64,000 bases of DNA from CAWAHD01 sp963781785. GTDB lineage: Bacteria; Planctomycetota; Planctomycetia; Isosphaerales; Isosphaeraceae. The translations under genes were made by a program, and so were the position numbers. A model generated the notes under the pieces. That model was not told the origin of the DNA. It worked only from the letters and a program-made list of their open reading frames with translations, and made no database searches. Location: assembly GCA_963781785.1 (NCBI GenBank), contig CAWAHD010000005.1, positions 3,472,001-3,536,000 on the forward strand. The letters are read 5' to 3'. Shown here one piece after another: positions 27,652 through 37,670 of the stretch (the first letter of the stretch is position 1; each line of letters starts with the position of its first letter).

Positions 27652-29547
27652 CCCCAACCAAGCGTGATTTAAAGTTCGCCTGGAGCGATTTTTGGAAAAA
27701 AGCTCGAAAACCTCGCAGGTTTTTGGAATAATGTAGCTGAAATCACATGATCACTATTCCAGAACAAGGAGGCTTTCGAGTGAGTGCTACTGTCCGAAAA
27801 AAGCGTGTGGCACGCAAGAAGAGAATCTTCCAAGAGGGTCGACGGCGAATCAAGAAACGGCTGGACAACTCGCCCGGCCCCGAGCGGTCTGTGCCTATGA
27901 TGACCGCGACGAATATCCAGTACGAGTATGCCGATCGCGTCCGGGGCCTCAGTGCCGGCGGAATTGGAGCCATTCTGCTGCTGGCCCAGAAGATTGGACT
28001 GGTCAGGGACATCGACCGCAACCTTCACCTCCTCAAGCAGCATCGGCCGTACCACGAATCCGACCATGTCCTGAACATTGCCTTCAACAGCCTCGCCGGC
28101 GGAGAACGGATCGAGCACCTGGAGTTGCGGCGCAATGATGAGGTCTATCTCGACGCACTCGGGGCCACGCGGATTCCCGACCCAACGACGGCCGGGGATT
28201 TTTGCCGCCGCTTTTTCGAGACTGATGTCCTGAACCTTATGGACATTTTCAATGAGTCACGACTGCGAGTCTGGTCTTCTCAGCCGCCCGAGTTCTTCGA
28301 GGAGGCGGTCATCGAGGCCGATGGCAGCATCGTGCCCAGTGATGCCGAGTGCAAGGAAGGGATGGATTTCACCTACGACGGCCAATATGGCTACCATCCG
28401 CTCTTGGTCTCGCTGGCCAACACGGCTGAACCGTTGTTCCTGTTCAACCGGAGCGGCAATCGCCCCTCGCAGGAGCGGGCGGACATCTTCCTGGACAAGG
28501 CCGTCGCACTTTGCCGTCGAGCCGGCTTCCGCAAGATTCTGATGCGGGGGGACACCAAATTCGCCCAGACCAGGTATCTCGATCGGTGGGATGATGCGGG
28601 CGACATCCGCTTTATTTTCGGATACGCCGCGTCCGATGGCCTCAAGACGGAAGCCGATGGGCTGCCGGCCAATTCGTACCGGCTTCTCAGACGACCGCCA
28701 CAGTACCGGATCAAGACCACGCCGCGCGAGAAGCCCGAGCGGTTCAAACCCGAGCTTGTCCGCGAGCGAGGGTACGAGAATATCCACCTGCTCGAGGAGA
28801 TGGTCGCGGAGTTCGAATATCGGCCGACTGCGTGCAGAAAGAATTACCGAATGATCGTTCTTCGCAAGCGGGTGCAGGTCGACAAGGGGCAGATGCGACT
28901 GTTCGAAGAATATCGCTACTTCTTTTACATCACCAATGATCGCGAGATGACCGCGGAGGAGATCGTCTTCTCGGCGAACGATCGCTGCGACCAGGAAAAC
29001 CTGATCGCCCAGCTCAAAAACGGCGTGCGAGCGCTGACGACGCCCGTCGATAACCTGGTCAGTAACTGGGCGTACATGGTGATGGGGTCGTTAGCGTGGA
29101 GCCTCAAGGCCTGGAGCGCCCTACTGGTTCCCGTGTCGCCTCGGCATCAGGTCAAGCACGAGGCCGAGAAACGGACGCTGATGAGGATGGAGTTCGCCAC
29201 ATACCGTGCGGCATTTATCCAGATGCCCTGCCAGATCGTGCGGGGCGGACGACGCTTGCTTTACCGACTGCTATCATGGAATCCATGGCAGGGGGTTTTC
29301 CTGCGATTGGTCGAGCGGCTGCACGAATGCTGGCTATGCTGAACGGCGAGCGGATGAAGTCGGGGTCCGGATGCCCCGATCCGTGTGGGCCACTAACAGA
29401 GAAAGCGGGTGAGGGATGTCGGAGACTCAGTCGGGGCGGTATCAGGGGCAGACGTCCCCTGAGCCGTAGAAGGTACGTCCTGGACCAATGAAGTGATCAC
29501 ATAACAGTAAGCTAATTTCGCTTTTTTTTTCTTACGCTTGTTTTGGG
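27652..29547 (+). mobile_element. IS1380 family insertion sequence within pglX
   Basis: 1896 bp. Terminal inverted repeats CCCCAACCAAGCGT (left) and CCCAAAACAAGCGT (right, reverse complement) match at 12 of 14. It is flanked by direct repeats TCTAGA (27646-27651 and 29548-29553). IS1380 elements usually make 4-5 bp duplications; a shorter duplication within this palindrome fits equally. The transposase is intact, so the insertion may be recent. Confidence 0.92.
27780..29342 (+). CDS. IS1380 family transposase
   Basis: 520 residues. Catalytic DDE candidates are visible: AVIEADGSIVPSD, KILMRGDTKFAQT and NDRCDQENLIAQLKNGV, in IS1380 order, with the typical Y(2)R(3)E(6)K-like region replaced by DQENLIAQLK. 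A very strong Shine-Dalgarno (AAGGAGG) 7 bases before the GTG at 27780 decides the start; the ATG at 27747 has no such site. No internal stop or shift, so it looks functional. Confidence 0.92.
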   Translation: MSATVRKKRVARKKRIFQEGRRRIKKRLDNSPGPERSVPMMTATNIQYEYADRVRGLSAGGIGAILLLAQKIGLVRDIDRNLHLLKQHRPYHESDHVLNIAFNSLAGGERIEHLELRRNDEVYLDALGATRIPDPTTAGDFCRRFFETDVLNLMDIFNESRLRVWSSQPPEFFEEAVIEADGSIVPSDAECKEGMDFTYDGQYGYHPLLVSLANTAEPLFLFNRSGNRPSQERADIFLDKAVALCRRAGFRKILMRGDTKFAQTRYLDRWDDAGDIRFIFGYAASDGLKTEADGLPANSYRLLRRPPQYRIKTTPREKPERFKPELVRERGYENIHLLEEMVAEFEYRPTACRKNYRMIVLRKRVQVDKGQMRLFEEYRYFFYITNDREMTAEEIVFSANDRCDQENLIAQLKNGVRALTTPVDNLVSNWAYMVMGSLAWSLKAWSALLVPVSPRHQVKHEAEKRTLMRMEFATYRAAFIQMPCQIVRGGRRLLYRLLSWNPWQGVFLRLVERLHECWLC

Positions 29548-29553
29548 TCTAGA

Positions 29554-32477
29554 CGGCGTGTGGGGTGTGGACATCAACCCGTTCGCCGTGGCCATTGCTC
29601 GCTTTCGGTTGATTGTTGCGGCGGTACAAGCCTGCGGAATCAAGCGGTTGAAGCAGGCACCGAGTTGGCACATTCACTTGGCGACCGGCGATAGTCTTCT
29701 TTTCGGTAGGCGCTGGAACCGGTCGGGCGAGGAAGTGATTGAGCAAGGCTGGTTCGCGTCAGAAGGAGAGAGCTGGGCACCGGAAATCTACGCCTGTGAA
29801 GACAAGGAGGCGGTAAACGAAGTGCTGGGGCAGCGGTATCACGTCGTCGTTGGAAACCCGCCGTACATCACGGTGAAGGATTCACGGCTCAATGAGGCGT
29901 ATCGTCAACGATATCCGAAGGTCTGCCATCGACAGTACTCCCTCGCAGTTCCGTTCACGGAGCGCTTCTTCGACCTTGCACTTTCGCTGGAGAATGGGCG
30001 GTCCGGTCACGTCGGTATGATCACGGCCAACTCGTTCATGAAGCGGGAGTTCGGCAAGAAGCTGATCGAGGGGTTCTTCCCGACCGTCGATCTGACGCAC
30101 ATGATCGATGCATCGGGGGCCTACATCCCAGGCCACGGCACGCCAACTGTGATGCTCTTCGGCCGCAATCGCCGGCCGTTCTGCAGTGAGTTGCGCAGTG
30201 CTCGGAATTCGCGGCGAGCCAACCGCGCCCGACGACCCGGCCGAGGGACTGGTCTGGCGGTCGATCGTGGAACATCTGGAGAGCCCGAATGCACAAAACG
30301 AGTTCGTTAGCGTGACAGATGTGGATCGGGTGACATTCGCCAAACACCCGTGGAGTATTGGCGGAGGCGGAGCGAACGAACTCAGGGAGCGACTAGAGTC
30401 TGAGAACGGGAGAACTCTGGAAACCGAGAACTGTGAAATTGGCTTCTTGGTCATAACGGGCGAAGACAACTGCCTTGTACTGGAGTCGCAGGCAGCACAC
30501 CGCTCGCGGCTGAAAAACCTTATGCCGCTCGTCTCGGGGGATGAGGTTCGAGATTGGTCGCTTTCTACTGATTCAGTGTGCCTCTGGCCGAACGATAAGC
30601 ACGGGAACCGTTTGTGCGTAGACGATATAAGAGATCACCTGCGATTCTGCTGGTCATATCGCGTCACTCTCCAGGAGCGAAGAGCATTTGGCGTGCCAGT
30701 CGAGAAAAAGGGTATCCCTTGGTGGGCATTACGGGAACTGTATGTTGATCGGCTGCGCACCCCGCTCGCCATCGCCTTCGCGTGCGTCGCAACGCACAAC
30801 CATTTCGTACTGGACCGGGGCGCCAAGGTGTTCAACCGAACCGCGCCGATCATCAAGCTGCCGTCCGACGCTGGCGAGGATCGGCACCTGGCGCTGGTCG
30901 GGCTGCTCAACAGTTCGATAGCGTGCTTCTGGATGAAGCAAGTCTCGCATAACAAAGGCACACAAGGCATCGGTGGCGGCCTGAAGAGTGAAAAGTGGGA
31001 AAACTTTTACGCGTTCGACGGTGCAAAGCTATACTCATTTCCAATTACGGACAGTGCCCATGAGGCCGTTGAGCCGTTCCGCGTCGTTGACACCCTGGCG
31101 CAATCCGTCGTGGCCTTAAGCCCCTCCTCGCTGATCAAACGGGAGGTCCCGTCTGCCGCGCGTCTTGCGGACAACCGGATCGAGGCGCAGCGTCTCCAGG
31201 CCCGAATGGTCGCCCTGCAGGAGGAATTGGATTGGCTGTGCTATGGGCTTTATGGACTGCTCGAGTCCCACGAGTCCGCCGTGGGCCACGCGGACCCCTG
31301 GACTGAGATCCCAGCCCTGGCGCTGGGCCAGCGCCCTTTCGAGATCGTGCTGTCCCGGCGGGTCGCCGCGGGTGTAGAGCAGACGTCCTGGTTCGACCGT
31401 CACGGCTCTACACCAATCACTGAGATTCCGAGGGAATGGCCAGCCGCTTATCGGGACCTCGTCGAGCACCGCATCAAGCTGATCGAAACAAACAAGGACA
31501 TCGCCCTCATCGAGAAGCCGGAATACAAGCGCCGCTGGAACTCCGAGCCGTGGGAGGAGCAAGAGCAGCGGGCATTGAAGAACTGGCTGCTGGATCGCCT
31601 CGAAACACCGAAGTACCGCAAGAGAATAAAGGACAACCCAGAACTGACAACGACGGCCGAAATGGCCGACGTGGCCAGTGCCGACGCAGAGTTTCTGCAA
31701 GTCGCCGCTCTCTATCGAGGCCGACCCGACTTCAACGTGGCCGCACTCGTGGCCGAATTGGTCGAAGCGGAATCGGTCCCGTTCCTGCCGATCTTGCGAT
31801 ACAAGCCAACTGGTCTAAGGAAGCGGGAAGTCTGGGAACGAACGTGGGAGATGCAGCGCGAAGAAGACAGGGATCAAACCACGAAACACACGAAACACAC
31901 GAAAGAGGATCGAGAAATCGAAACAGAATCTGATTCTTCTGATTCATTTCGTGTATTTGGTGTGTTTCGTGGTTCAAATTCTGGTGGTTCCATTTCTGAC
32001 GGTCGTTCGATACCGGTTCCTCCCAAGTACACCAATGCCGATTTCCTCAAGACCGATTACTGGCGGCTGCGGGGCAAGCTCGACGTACCGAAAGAACGCT
32101 GGATCATCTATCCGCATTGCTCGACCGACAGCGACCCGACGCTCGTCGTCGGTTGGGCCGGGTGGAATCACCTTGAGCAAGCGACGGCCCTCGTCGCCTA
32201 CTACGACGCGCGCAAACGGGAAGGCTGGGACGCCAAACGGCTCACGCCGCTCCTGGCTGGCCTCGATCAGTTATTGCCGTGGATTCACCAATGGCACCCC
32301 GAGATTGACAAAGAGTTCGGCGAGACGGCGGGTCAATCGTTCCAAACGATGCTGGAGCATGACGCCCATGAACTCGGTTTGACGCTGGAAGACATCCGCA
32401 ACTGGGCACCGCCTGCGACAGCACGAAAGGCCCGTCCGACCCGGAAACAAAAGGCTTCAGCGGAGGACGACGAATGA
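29554..32477 (+). pseudogene. pglX: BREX type 2 methyltransferase PglX, 3' part, one frameshift
   Basis: Resumes PglX after the IS: GVWGVDINPFAVAIARF, then methyltransferase motif IV GNPPYITVKD (N6-adenine type) and GMITANSFMKREFGKKLIEG. A frameshift near 30190 separates it from the remainder, which continues AVLGIRGEPTAPDDPAEG through target-recognition-like and C-terminal parts (WRLRGKLDVPKERWIIYP, then GWAGWNHLEQATALVAYY). A foldback repeat is inserted in frame at 31877-31974. IS, shift and repeat together make this gene inactive as read. The stop overlaps the next start (ATGA). Confidence 0.88.
31877..31974. repeat. Foldback repeat R5 inside pglX, translated in frame
   Basis: 28-bp arms (31877-31904 and 31947-31974) are the same sequence as at 26718-26824. 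Within pglX it is read as TTKHTKHTKEDREIE... and ...FRVFGVFRGS. Before it the protein reads WERTWEMQREED; after it SIPVPPKYTNADFL; in ordinary PglX proteins I know these flanks are close together in a linker. Confidence 0.85.
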
Positions 32478-32572
32478 CCTCCGCAGAACTCGATGCCAAA
32501 CTCACGGAATTGCTGCGACTCCCAGCCGAGACGGAATGTGGGTCGAGTTCAAGGAAGCGAGGAGCGACTGTC
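32474..32572 (+). pseudogene. AlbA_2/Schlafen-like ATP-binding protein, 5' fragment
   Basis: Starts inside the pglX stop (ATGA) and reads MTSAELDAKLTELLRLPAET; after a shift near 32535 it reads WVEFKEARSD. ETEWVEFKEA is the start of AlbA_2 (Schlafen/ATP-binding) proteins that often accompany BREX and restriction loci. Similarity stops shortly after. The matching 3' fragment lies at 33310-33684, on the far side of a VapBC module. Confidence 0.65.
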
Positions 32573-32653
32573 ATAATGAGGCAATCGGCCGCTGGGCCGC
32601 CACGAAGACGGAAAATCGAATACCCAAAAAAAGTAAGGAAATGGAGGTAGCCC

Positions 32654-32908
32654 ATGACCATGACGACTCACGGGAGGGTCCACGGCAAGACCATCGAACT
32701 CGACGAAGAACTTGGAGTTGCCGACGGGCAGGAAGTCGAAGTGCACGTGAAGGTGATACCCAAGATCGCCCGGGTGCCTGGAGAGGGATTCCTGCGCACC
32801 GAAGGAGCTCTGGCGGAAGATACCGAATGGGATTCGATCATGGAGGAAATCCACCAGGCCCGTAAGCTGGAGCGCCGGCCCCACTCACCCGACCTGGGAG
32901 AGCCATGA
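32654..32908 (+). CDS. vapB: VapB-like antitoxin
   Basis: 84 residues. The N-terminus (THGRVHGKTIELDEELGVAD, then GQEVEVHVKVI) is a SpoVT/AbrB-like or Phd-like beta-strand start often seen in VapB antitoxins; the C-terminal tail is acidic and helical as expected for toxin binding. AGGAAATGGAGG before the ATG gives a strong RBS. The stop overlaps vapC (ATGA). The name rests mainly on the partner. Confidence 0.75.
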   Translation: MTMTTHGRVHGKTIELDEELGVADGQEVEVHVKVIPKIARVPGEGFLRTEGALAEDTEWDSIMEEIHQARKLERRPHSPDLGEP

Positions 32909-33303
32909 ACTTCCTCCTCGACACCGACATTTGCTCGGCCCACATGCGACGCCCGACGAAGCTCGCCCATCGCTTCATTCAATACACCGGCCAAGTTGCG
33001 CTCTCCGCCGTGACCCTGGCCGAACTCTATGCGGGGGCCTACAAGCACTCGCAACCGGATCGTCTGTTGGCTTTGATCGCCGACCTCTTGCAGGCGGTGC
33101 AAATCCTCGATTTTGAATCGTCGTGTGCTGAGAAATTCGGACGGGTGCGCGGCCCGCTGCTGCAGCGGGGCATCTCTGTTCCCACAACAGACCTGATGAT
33201 CGCTTCCGCAGCATTGGTTCACAACCTGACGCTTGTAACTCACAATACGGCCGATTTTCAGAACATCCCGGATCTCCGGCTGGACGATTGGCTGACGCCG
33301 TAA
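32905..33303 (+). CDS. vapC: VapC-family PIN-domain toxin
   Basis: 132 residues, the normal VapC length. The acidic PIN residues are visible: Asp in MNFLLDTDIC, Glu in SAVTLAELYAGA, Asp in VPTTDLMIASAA and Asp in VTHNTADFQNI. PIN toxins are Mg-dependent RNases, usually cutting tRNA or rRNA. Complete and overlapping the antitoxin. It sits inside the remains of an AlbA_2 gene within the BREX operon, so it may have been inserted there and help keep the region. Confidence 0.9.
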   Translation: MNFLLDTDICSAHMRRPTKLAHRFIQYTGQVALSAVTLAELYAGAYKHSQPDRLLALIADLLQAVQILDFESSCAEKFGRVRGPLLQRGISVPTTDLMIASAALVHNLTLVTHNTADFQNIPDLRLDDWLTP

Positions 33304-33309
33304 GAACGG

Positions 33310-33684
33310 ATGATGGGCCAAATGGCATCTGACAAAACCATATTTCCGATGCCGGACTACGACCTAGACGAAGGGCGAGAGGTCCAGGTGCGCATCATCG
33401 GCAGGGTGCCTGATGAGAGATACACCCGCTTGCTAATGGCCCGAACGGATCTGGATCTCTGGCAGGTGATCGCTCTCGACAAGGTGCAGAAAGGAAGGCC
33501 GCTGACCGACGACGAGTTCAAGTCGCTCAAGTCGAAGAAGCTGGTCGAGGGGCGTCGCCCGAACCTGTTTGTGTCGGCGGCGATTGCGGCGGCCACGGAA
33601 ACCGAGGCCAAGTACATCAAGAAACGGGCCTTCGATAAGGAGCATTACAAAGCGAGGCATGGGTGCCAGGTGGCAATTGTCTAA
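33310..33684 (+). pseudogene. AlbA_2/Schlafen-like ATP-binding protein, 3' fragment
   Basis: Reads FPMPDYDLDEGREVQVRIIG, then DERYTRLLMARTDLDLWQVI, ALDKVQKGRPL and RRPNLFVSAAIAAATETEAK. These are the family motifs of the C-terminal half of AlbA_2-type ATP-binding proteins (MPDYDL, YTxLLMxRTDLDL, ALDKVQK, PNLFVSAKIA). The N-terminal ATPase half is missing and the C-terminus ends abruptly at a nested palindrome. Together with 32474-32572 it shows one gene split and internally deleted around VapBC. Confidence 0.7.
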
Positions 33685-33726
33685 AACCATCACCGAAGAC
33701 TTCGGTTAGACGAGATTTTAGACAAT
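33676..33726. repeat. Nested palindrome after the AlbA_2 fragment
   Basis: Outer arms ATTGTCTAAAA (33676-33686) and TTTTAGACAAT (33716-33726) are perfect 11-bp complements and enclose an inner hairpin ACCGAA-GAC-TTCGGT. A further CAATTGTCTAGAGC lies at 33774. The stretch 33727-33932 has no gene. It could be a terminator, a mobile-element end or a recombination scar. Confidence 0.55.
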
Positions 33727-33932
33727 CCGTACAGCGGCCAGTGACGCAACTCCTTTCAAAACAAGGGCTTTCAATTGTCTAGAGCCGGAGCAGTGATCCA
33801 GGTATCGTGCCGCAGATCGGGCGGAGGGTCCTCGCCGAAGTCCCGGCTTTAGCCGCTCCCAGAACTCGCACCCTGCCCACGCCGGACCGCCTGAACGCGC
33901 GACTCCGACAAATGGGTATGAGGGAGTACGCC

Positions 33933-36900
33933 ATGCCCGAGAAACTCATCAGCGAATTGATCGAACTCCCCGAGCGAGTTCGCAAAGGCGATTTCGTTCT
34001 CAATCTGTCCAAAGGCGTCACCGAGCCGGAGAAAACGCTCGAACAATATGTCGTCACGCCCCAACTGGTGGCGTGTTTTGAAGACGCACTCGGGTTCATC
34101 AAGTCCGCAGTGGAAGCAGTCAGCAGCAAGGCGTGCTACCTGCACGGCAGCTTCGGTGCCGGCAAGTCACACTTCATGGCCGTCCTGCACCTGCTCTTGG
34201 AGCACAACGCCGCCGTGCGCAGCATTCCCGAATTGGCCAAGGTCTGCGACGGCAACCGCTGGGTCGAAAACAAGAAGTTCCTGCTCGTGCCCTATCACAT
34301 GATCGGTGCCCGAAACATGGAATCGGCCATTCTCGGCGGCTACGTCGATCACGTCATGGAGCTTCACCCGACCGCCCCGCTACCGGGAGTCTATCTGGCC
34401 GATGAGATTTTTGAGAACGCCAAGCAACTTCGGCAGCGGCTGGGGGATGAGAAGTTCTTCGAGGATCTCAACCGGCCCCGTGTTGGCGACACTGATGCCA
34501 AAAAACCGAAATGGGGCAAGCTCTCCGGTTGGAACGCCCAACGCTTCGACGCGGCGATCGCCGAACGCCCCAAGGCCGAAGGAGACATCACCAAGACTGC
34601 GACGCCATCCGACCGCAGCCAACTGGTCGGGGCCCTGGTCGAGAACATCTTTACGGCCTTCCGTGGGATCGCCCAGGGAAAGCATGAAGCCTACGTTGAT
34701 CTCGACGAAGGACTGTCGATCATCAGCACTCATGCCGCGTCGCTCGGTTATGACGGGCTGATCCTGTTTCTGGACGAACTGATCCTCTGGTTGGCATCCC
34801 GGTCCGGCAATCTCGACTTTGTGCAGACCGAAGGGAACAAGCTGGCCAAACTGGTCGAGTCGCGCACCACAGGGCGGCCTGTGCCGATCATCAGCTTCGT
34901 GGCTCGACAGCGCGATCTGCGAGAGTTGATCGGCGCGAACGTGCCGGGCGTGGCGCAGCTCAACTTCTCCGACGTGTTGTCGCACTGGGAAGGGCGCTTC
35001 CACACGATTACCCTCGAAGATCGCAACCTACCGATCATTGCCCAGAAGCGGGTGCTGAAGGCCAAGAGCGATGCCTGCCGAGCGGAACTCGATGAGGCGT
35101 TTGAGAAGACCGCACAGGTGCGTCAAGAGATTCTGGAAATCCTCTGCACACGAGAATCTGACCGGGCCATGTTCAAGATGGTCTACCCGTTCAGCCCGGC
35201 ACTGATTCAGGCACTCGTGGCGGTTTCCAGTGCGCTGCAACGTGAGCGCACGGCGCTGAAGATCATGTTGCAACTGCTGGTCAATCGGCGCGACACGCTA
35301 CGGCTGGGAGACGTGATTCCGCTGGGCGACCTCTGGGATGTCGTGGCTCACGGCGACGAAGCGTTTACCGATGTCATGCGCACGAACTTCGAGAATGCCA
35401 AGAAGCTGTACCAGAACAAACTGCTGCCGATGCTGGAGCAGCAACACGAAATCGATCTGGAGGTGGACAGGGAACGGGCCAAGACCAACTCTGGGATCGC
35501 CGAAAAGATTCAGCGATTCGAGAACGACGACCGGCTGGTCAAGAGCCTCTTGTTGTGCGCTTTGGTCCACGGCGTCGAGACACTCAAGAACATGACCTGT
35601 CTGCGACTGGCCGCACTGAACCACGGGACGATCCGCTCACGCATTCCGGGCCGGGAACACCAGGTCGTGGCCCAGAAGCTGGATGGGTGGGCGGGTGTTG
35701 TCGGCGAGATCCGGATTGATGGAGATCGCACCAATCCGACGGTCTCGATTCAACTGGCCGGCGTGGATACCGAGGCGATCATCGAATCGGCCAAGACATT
35801 CGACAACATGGGCACCCGGCAGTTCAAGATCCGGCAGATGCTGTTCAAGTCGCTCGGCATCCCCGAGCAGGACGAGATGTTCATGTCGCACAGCTTCCTG
35901 TGGAGAGGTAGCCGCCGTTCCTGCGACGTGCTGTTTACCAACGTGCGGAGTCTGCCGGATGAATCGCTGCGGTCCAAAGAGGACTGGAAGCTGATCCTGG
36001 ATTTCCCCTTCGACTCCGAAGGACACTCGCCCACCGAGGATCTGGATCGGGTCGAGAAATTCGGTGAGAGGCGCGAAAAGCACCACACACTCGTTTGGCT
36101 GCCCTCGTTCTTCTCAACCCGCACCCAGTCGGAGCTGGGCAAGCTCGTCATCATCGATCGGCTGCTCGTGGGCAACAACCTTGACCAGCACGCCAAGCAC
36201 CTGTCGCTCGAAGATCGGCACACGGCCAGGCTGCTGCTTCAGAACCAGCAAAGTGCGCTGGCCCACCGGCTCTTGCAAGCCGTCGAAGCGGCTTATGCGA
36301 TTCGTTCTGAGCCGACGCCCGGCACACTCGATCCGGCCTACGACATGTCGGAGAGGCATTTCCAGTCGTTATTCCCGACGCTGGTGTTAGAGCGGCCGGT
36401 GGGTGCGAATCTGGGCGAAGCGCTGGAGCACCTGCTCGATCAGGCTCTGTCGCATCAGTTCCCGAAACATCCAAAGTTCGGCCAGGAGATCAAACCGGGC
36501 AAGGATCTGCGGCAAGTGCTGGAAGTCTGCCAGGAAGCCGCACGCACAGCAGAAGGCCCTCGGGTCTTCGTGGAAGACAAGGCCGTGCGGCAGAAGCTCA
36601 TCAACGTCTGTAATCCACTTGAACTTGGCAAGATTGAGAGCACGGACAAGACGCACTTTGTGCTGGAGAATTTCTGGAAGAACCACTTCAACAAGATGCT
36701 GGCTCAATCGGGGCAACCGCATCCGGCCGTTGCAGACCTCCGGCAATGGACGAATCAACCGGACGAGCGAGGGTTGCCGAAGGAGATCCAGAACCTCCTG
36801 ATTCTGGTTTACGCCGATCAGACGAATCGTTCGTTTGTCCGCTACGGCGCGAATTACACGCCAACCCTTGACGACCTGCCGGATGAGGTGGAGCTTGTCA

Positions 36901-37670
36901 CGGAGACGCTCCCCGACTTGAAAGACTGGCAAGAAGCTCTTCCCCGAGCGGCGGACATCCTCGGCCACGGAATCTCCAAGCTGCTCAACGCCTCCAATCT
37001 GGCAACTCTCGCGGCGAAGGTGAAGGAGAGCATCACCGAGTTCAAGACCGAATGCGACAGCCTGCCGGATCGGTTGCAACGGAAGCTCAAGGAGCTTGGT
37101 GTCCCGGAAGCGGATGTCGCCGAGGCGGATCGTGTGCTCACAGCCAAGGCCGTGAAGGCTTTGCTGGCGAACTGCGAAGGACGCGAGCCGACGCCGCTGG
37201 TGGGGGTTATTGCCCAAGCCAAGATCGAGACGAATAGCACCGCGATGGGCCGGAGCCTCAAGTCGGCCAGGTCGATTTTGGAAAGCTTGCGGACGACGAA
37301 GTGGGACCTGTTCTCGGCGGTCGCGATGATCGCCGGTACGCAAAAGGCCGAGGCCGACAAGCTTCTTCAAGATGTCTGCACGTGGCTCAAGACCGACGAG
37401 CATGCGCTGGCTGGTGGCCTTGCCTTGAAGCTCACAGAGGCAGAGGCGAAAGCGATCAAACTGCTCACGCCTCCGAAGCATCAGGTTGAGCCACAGCCAC
37501 GATTTGAACCTCTTCAACCCAAGCCCGGCTGGAAGCAGGTGGATTCAGGGACCAAGACCCGGGTCAACCACGACGAGGCATTGTCGACCACGAAAAAACT
37601 CACGCAGCAACTGGAAGAGAATCCGAAGTTACGGCTCACGGTCCAGTGGACCTTGGAGGAGCCGCAATGA
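33933..37670 (+). CDS. pglY: BREX type 2 P-loop ATPase PglY
   Basis: 1245 residues, intact. The P-loop YLHGSFGAGKSHFM is near residues 68-82; a Walker-B-like segment GLILFLDELILWLA is near 270; the rest is the long helical body of the PglY/BrxC-like (DUF6079) family. PglY is a required ATPase of the Pgl system in Streptomyces. The ATG at 33933 has AGGGAG seven bases upstream; earlier ATGs at 33807 and 33918 would add a Pro/Arg-rich leader without similarity. The stop overlaps pglZ (ATGA). Confidence 0.92.
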   Translation: MPEKLISELIELPERVRKGDFVLNLSKGVTEPEKTLEQYVVTPQLVACFEDALGFIKSAVEAVSSKACYLHGSFGAGKSHFMAVLHLLLEHNAAVRSIPELAKVCDGNRWVENKKFLLVPYHMIGARNMESAILGGYVDHVMELHPTAPLPGVYLADEIFENAKQLRQRLGDEKFFEDLNRPRVGDTDAKKPKWGKLSGWNAQRFDAAIAERPKAEGDITKTATPSDRSQLVGALVENIFTAFRGIAQGKHEAYVDLDEGLSIISTHAASLGYDGLILFLDELILWLASRSGNLDFVQTEGNKLAKLVESRTTGRPVPIISFVARQRDLRELIGANVPGVAQLNFSDVLSHWEGRFHTITLEDRNLPIIAQKRVLKAKSDACRAELDEAFEKTAQVRQEILEILCTRESDRAMFKMVYPFSPALIQALVAVSSALQRERTALKIMLQLLVNRRDTLRLGDVIPLGDLWDVVAHGDEAFTDVMRTNFENAKKLYQNKLLPMLEQQHEIDLEVDRERAKTNSGIAEKIQRFENDDRLVKSLLLCALVHGVETLKNMTCLRLAALNHGTIRSRIPGREHQVVAQKLDGWAGVVGEIRIDGDRTNPTVSIQLAGVDTEAIIESAKTFDNMGTRQFKIRQMLFKSLGIPEQDEMFMSHSFLWRGSRRSCDVLFTNVRSLPDESLRSKEDWKLILDFPFDSEGHSPTEDLDRVEKFGERREKHHTLVWLPSFFSTRTQSELGKLVIIDRLLVGNNLDQHAKHLSLEDRHTARLLLQNQQSALAHRLLQAVEAAYAIRSEPTPGTLDPAYDMSERHFQSLFPTLVLERPVGANLGEALEHLLDQALSHQFPKHPKFGQEIKPGKDLRQVLEVCQEAARTAEGPRVFVEDKAVRQKLINVCNPLELGKIESTDKTHFVLENFWKNHFNKMLAQSGQPHPAVADLRQWTNQPDERGLPKEIQNLLILVYADQTNRSFVRYGANYTPTLDDLPDEVELVTETLPDLKDWQEALPRAADILGHGISKLLNASNLATLAAKVKESITEFKTECDSLPDRLQRKLKELGVPEADVAEADRVLTAKAVKALLANCEGREPTPLVGVIAQAKIETNSTAMGRSLKSARSILESLRTTKWDLFSAVAMIAGTQKAEADKLLQDVCTWLKTDEHALAGGLALKLTEAEAKAIKLLTPPKHQVEPQPRFEPLQPKPGWKQVDSGTKTRVNHDEALSTTKKLTQQLEENPKLRLTVQWTLEEPQ

